This document shows, piece by piece, positions 5,901 to 6,152 of a stretch of DNA of 6,152 nt (position 1 is the first letter of the stretch; every line of letters begins with the position of its first letter). The stretch comes from Chloroflexota bacterium (lineage in GTDB: Bacteria > Chloroflexota > Dehalococcoidia > UBA2979), in NCBI GenBank assembly GCA_027592975.1, contig JAQCJS010000072.1, forward strand, positions 1 to 6,152, given 5' to 3'. The translations under genes were made by a program, and so were the position numbers. Under the pieces are notes generated by a model. That model was not told the DNA's origin, ran no database searches, and was given only the letters and a program-made list of their open reading frames with translations.

Positions 5901-6152
5901 CTACTTCACGAGTCGGAAGTTCGGGAGCTTGAGGTCGGAGCCCTCGATGTCTTCGAAGAAGACCTCGACCGGCGCGCCGATGGTGAGCTCCTGCCCTTCG
6001 CCGGGGAGGTAGCCGGCCAGCAGCAGCTTCGGCATCTCGTCCAGCTCCACCAGCAGCGTGCAGTACGGCACGGACTGCTCGAAGCCGGCGACCGACTGCA
6101 TGCGCATGACGGCCCATGAGTAGATCTTGCCCTTACCGCTCACGTCCTTCCA
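5901..6152 (-). CDS. DUF35 OB-fold protein, C-terminal 83 residues (runs off the window)
   Basis: The frame is open to the window edge, so the N-terminus, where this family normally carries a rubredoxin-like zinc ribbon, is not visible. The visible part begins WKDVSGKGKIYSW, the typical DUF35 strand with V-S-G-x-G-x-I-Y-S-W. It continues through VPYCTLLVELDEMPKLL, LTIGAPVEVFFEDI and the ending LPNFRLV, all standard OB-fold positions for this family. Such proteins bind acyl-CoA and partner thiolase-like proteins; the DUF35 domain of ChsH2 is needed by the aldolase Ltp2. The stop is 47 bases before the probable natural start region of the thiolase-like gene counted to its ribosome binding site and coding frame (35 bases to ATG at 5865), on the same strand, so co-transcription and a protein complex are likely. 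A GTG at 6143 could be mistaken for a start, but the residues before it (W-K-D) belong to the family consensus. Confidence 0.9.
   Translation of the reverse strand, partial: WKDVSGKGKIYSWAVMRMQSVAGFEQSVPYCTLLVELDEMPKLLLAGYLPGEGQELTIGAPVEVFFEDIEGSDLKLPNFRLVK

Noticed and set aside
4639..6012. 457-codon plus-strand open frame opposite the thiolase-like and DUF35 genes
   Set aside because: It spans two recognised genes and their spacer in antisense, with Arg/Val/His-rich translation and no ribosome binding site or motif evidence.
1..6152. CRISPR array, tRNA/rRNA, insertion sequence, riboswitch or attachment site
   Set aside because: No spaced direct repeats, terminal inverted repeats, transposase motifs or RNA gene signatures were seen; repetition in the IPT/TIG gene is protein-domain repetition.

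Overview
This is a 6.15 kb, GC-rich stretch of bacterial DNA with five genes, one of them split by a frameshift. One gene reads rightward and the other four read leftward. The content is acyl-CoA metabolism (a crotonase, a thiolase-like lipid-transfer protein and its DUF35 partner) plus two exported proteins (a Tat-lipoprotein substrate-binding protein and a five-repeat IPT/TIG protein). High GC, the Tat lipoprotein solute receptor, the IPT/TIG protein and the thiolase/DUF35 pair would suit a Chloroflexota (Dehalococcoidia/SAR202-like) genome. An actinobacterial or other high-GC source cannot be excluded, and this placement is inference only.

Layout: 62-880 (+) is an enoyl-CoA hydratase/isomerase family protein. 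At 922-961 a long perfect hairpin separates it from a convergent leftward gene. 990-2698 (-) encodes an oligopeptide/nickel-type (family 5) ABC substrate-binding lipoprotein. It is broken by a single-base frameshift near 1496, giving a 401-codon N-terminal piece and a 168-codon C-terminal piece that overlap in an ATGA. 2870-4588 (-) is a secreted protein of five IPT/TIG domains, a Pro/Thr linker and an unassigned C-terminal module. 4675-5820 (-) is a thiolase-like protein. Its natural start is probably at 5865, where a strong ribosome binding site precedes ATG-GTC-TGA, so the third codon is a stop. 5901-6152 (-) is the C-terminal part of a DUF35 OB-fold protein that runs off the right edge.

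The DUF35 and thiolase-like genes are 35-47 bp apart and probably form one operon. The pairing resembles the steroid side-chain retro-aldolase (Ltp2 with the DUF35 domain of ChsH2), which also lacks the thiolase Cys nucleophile. The crotonase could act on CoA esters in the same or a related pathway, but it is on the other strand and nothing ties it directly. No permease or ATPase gene accompanies the substrate-binding protein here.

I see no RNA gene, CRISPR array, mobile element or convincing new multi-gene system. The points most worth a second look are the two lesions (frameshift and codon-3 stop), which could be assembly errors or true decay, the atypical active sites of the crotonase and thiolase-like protein, and the unassigned C-terminal module of the IPT/TIG protein. 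All five genuine gene ends use TAG.
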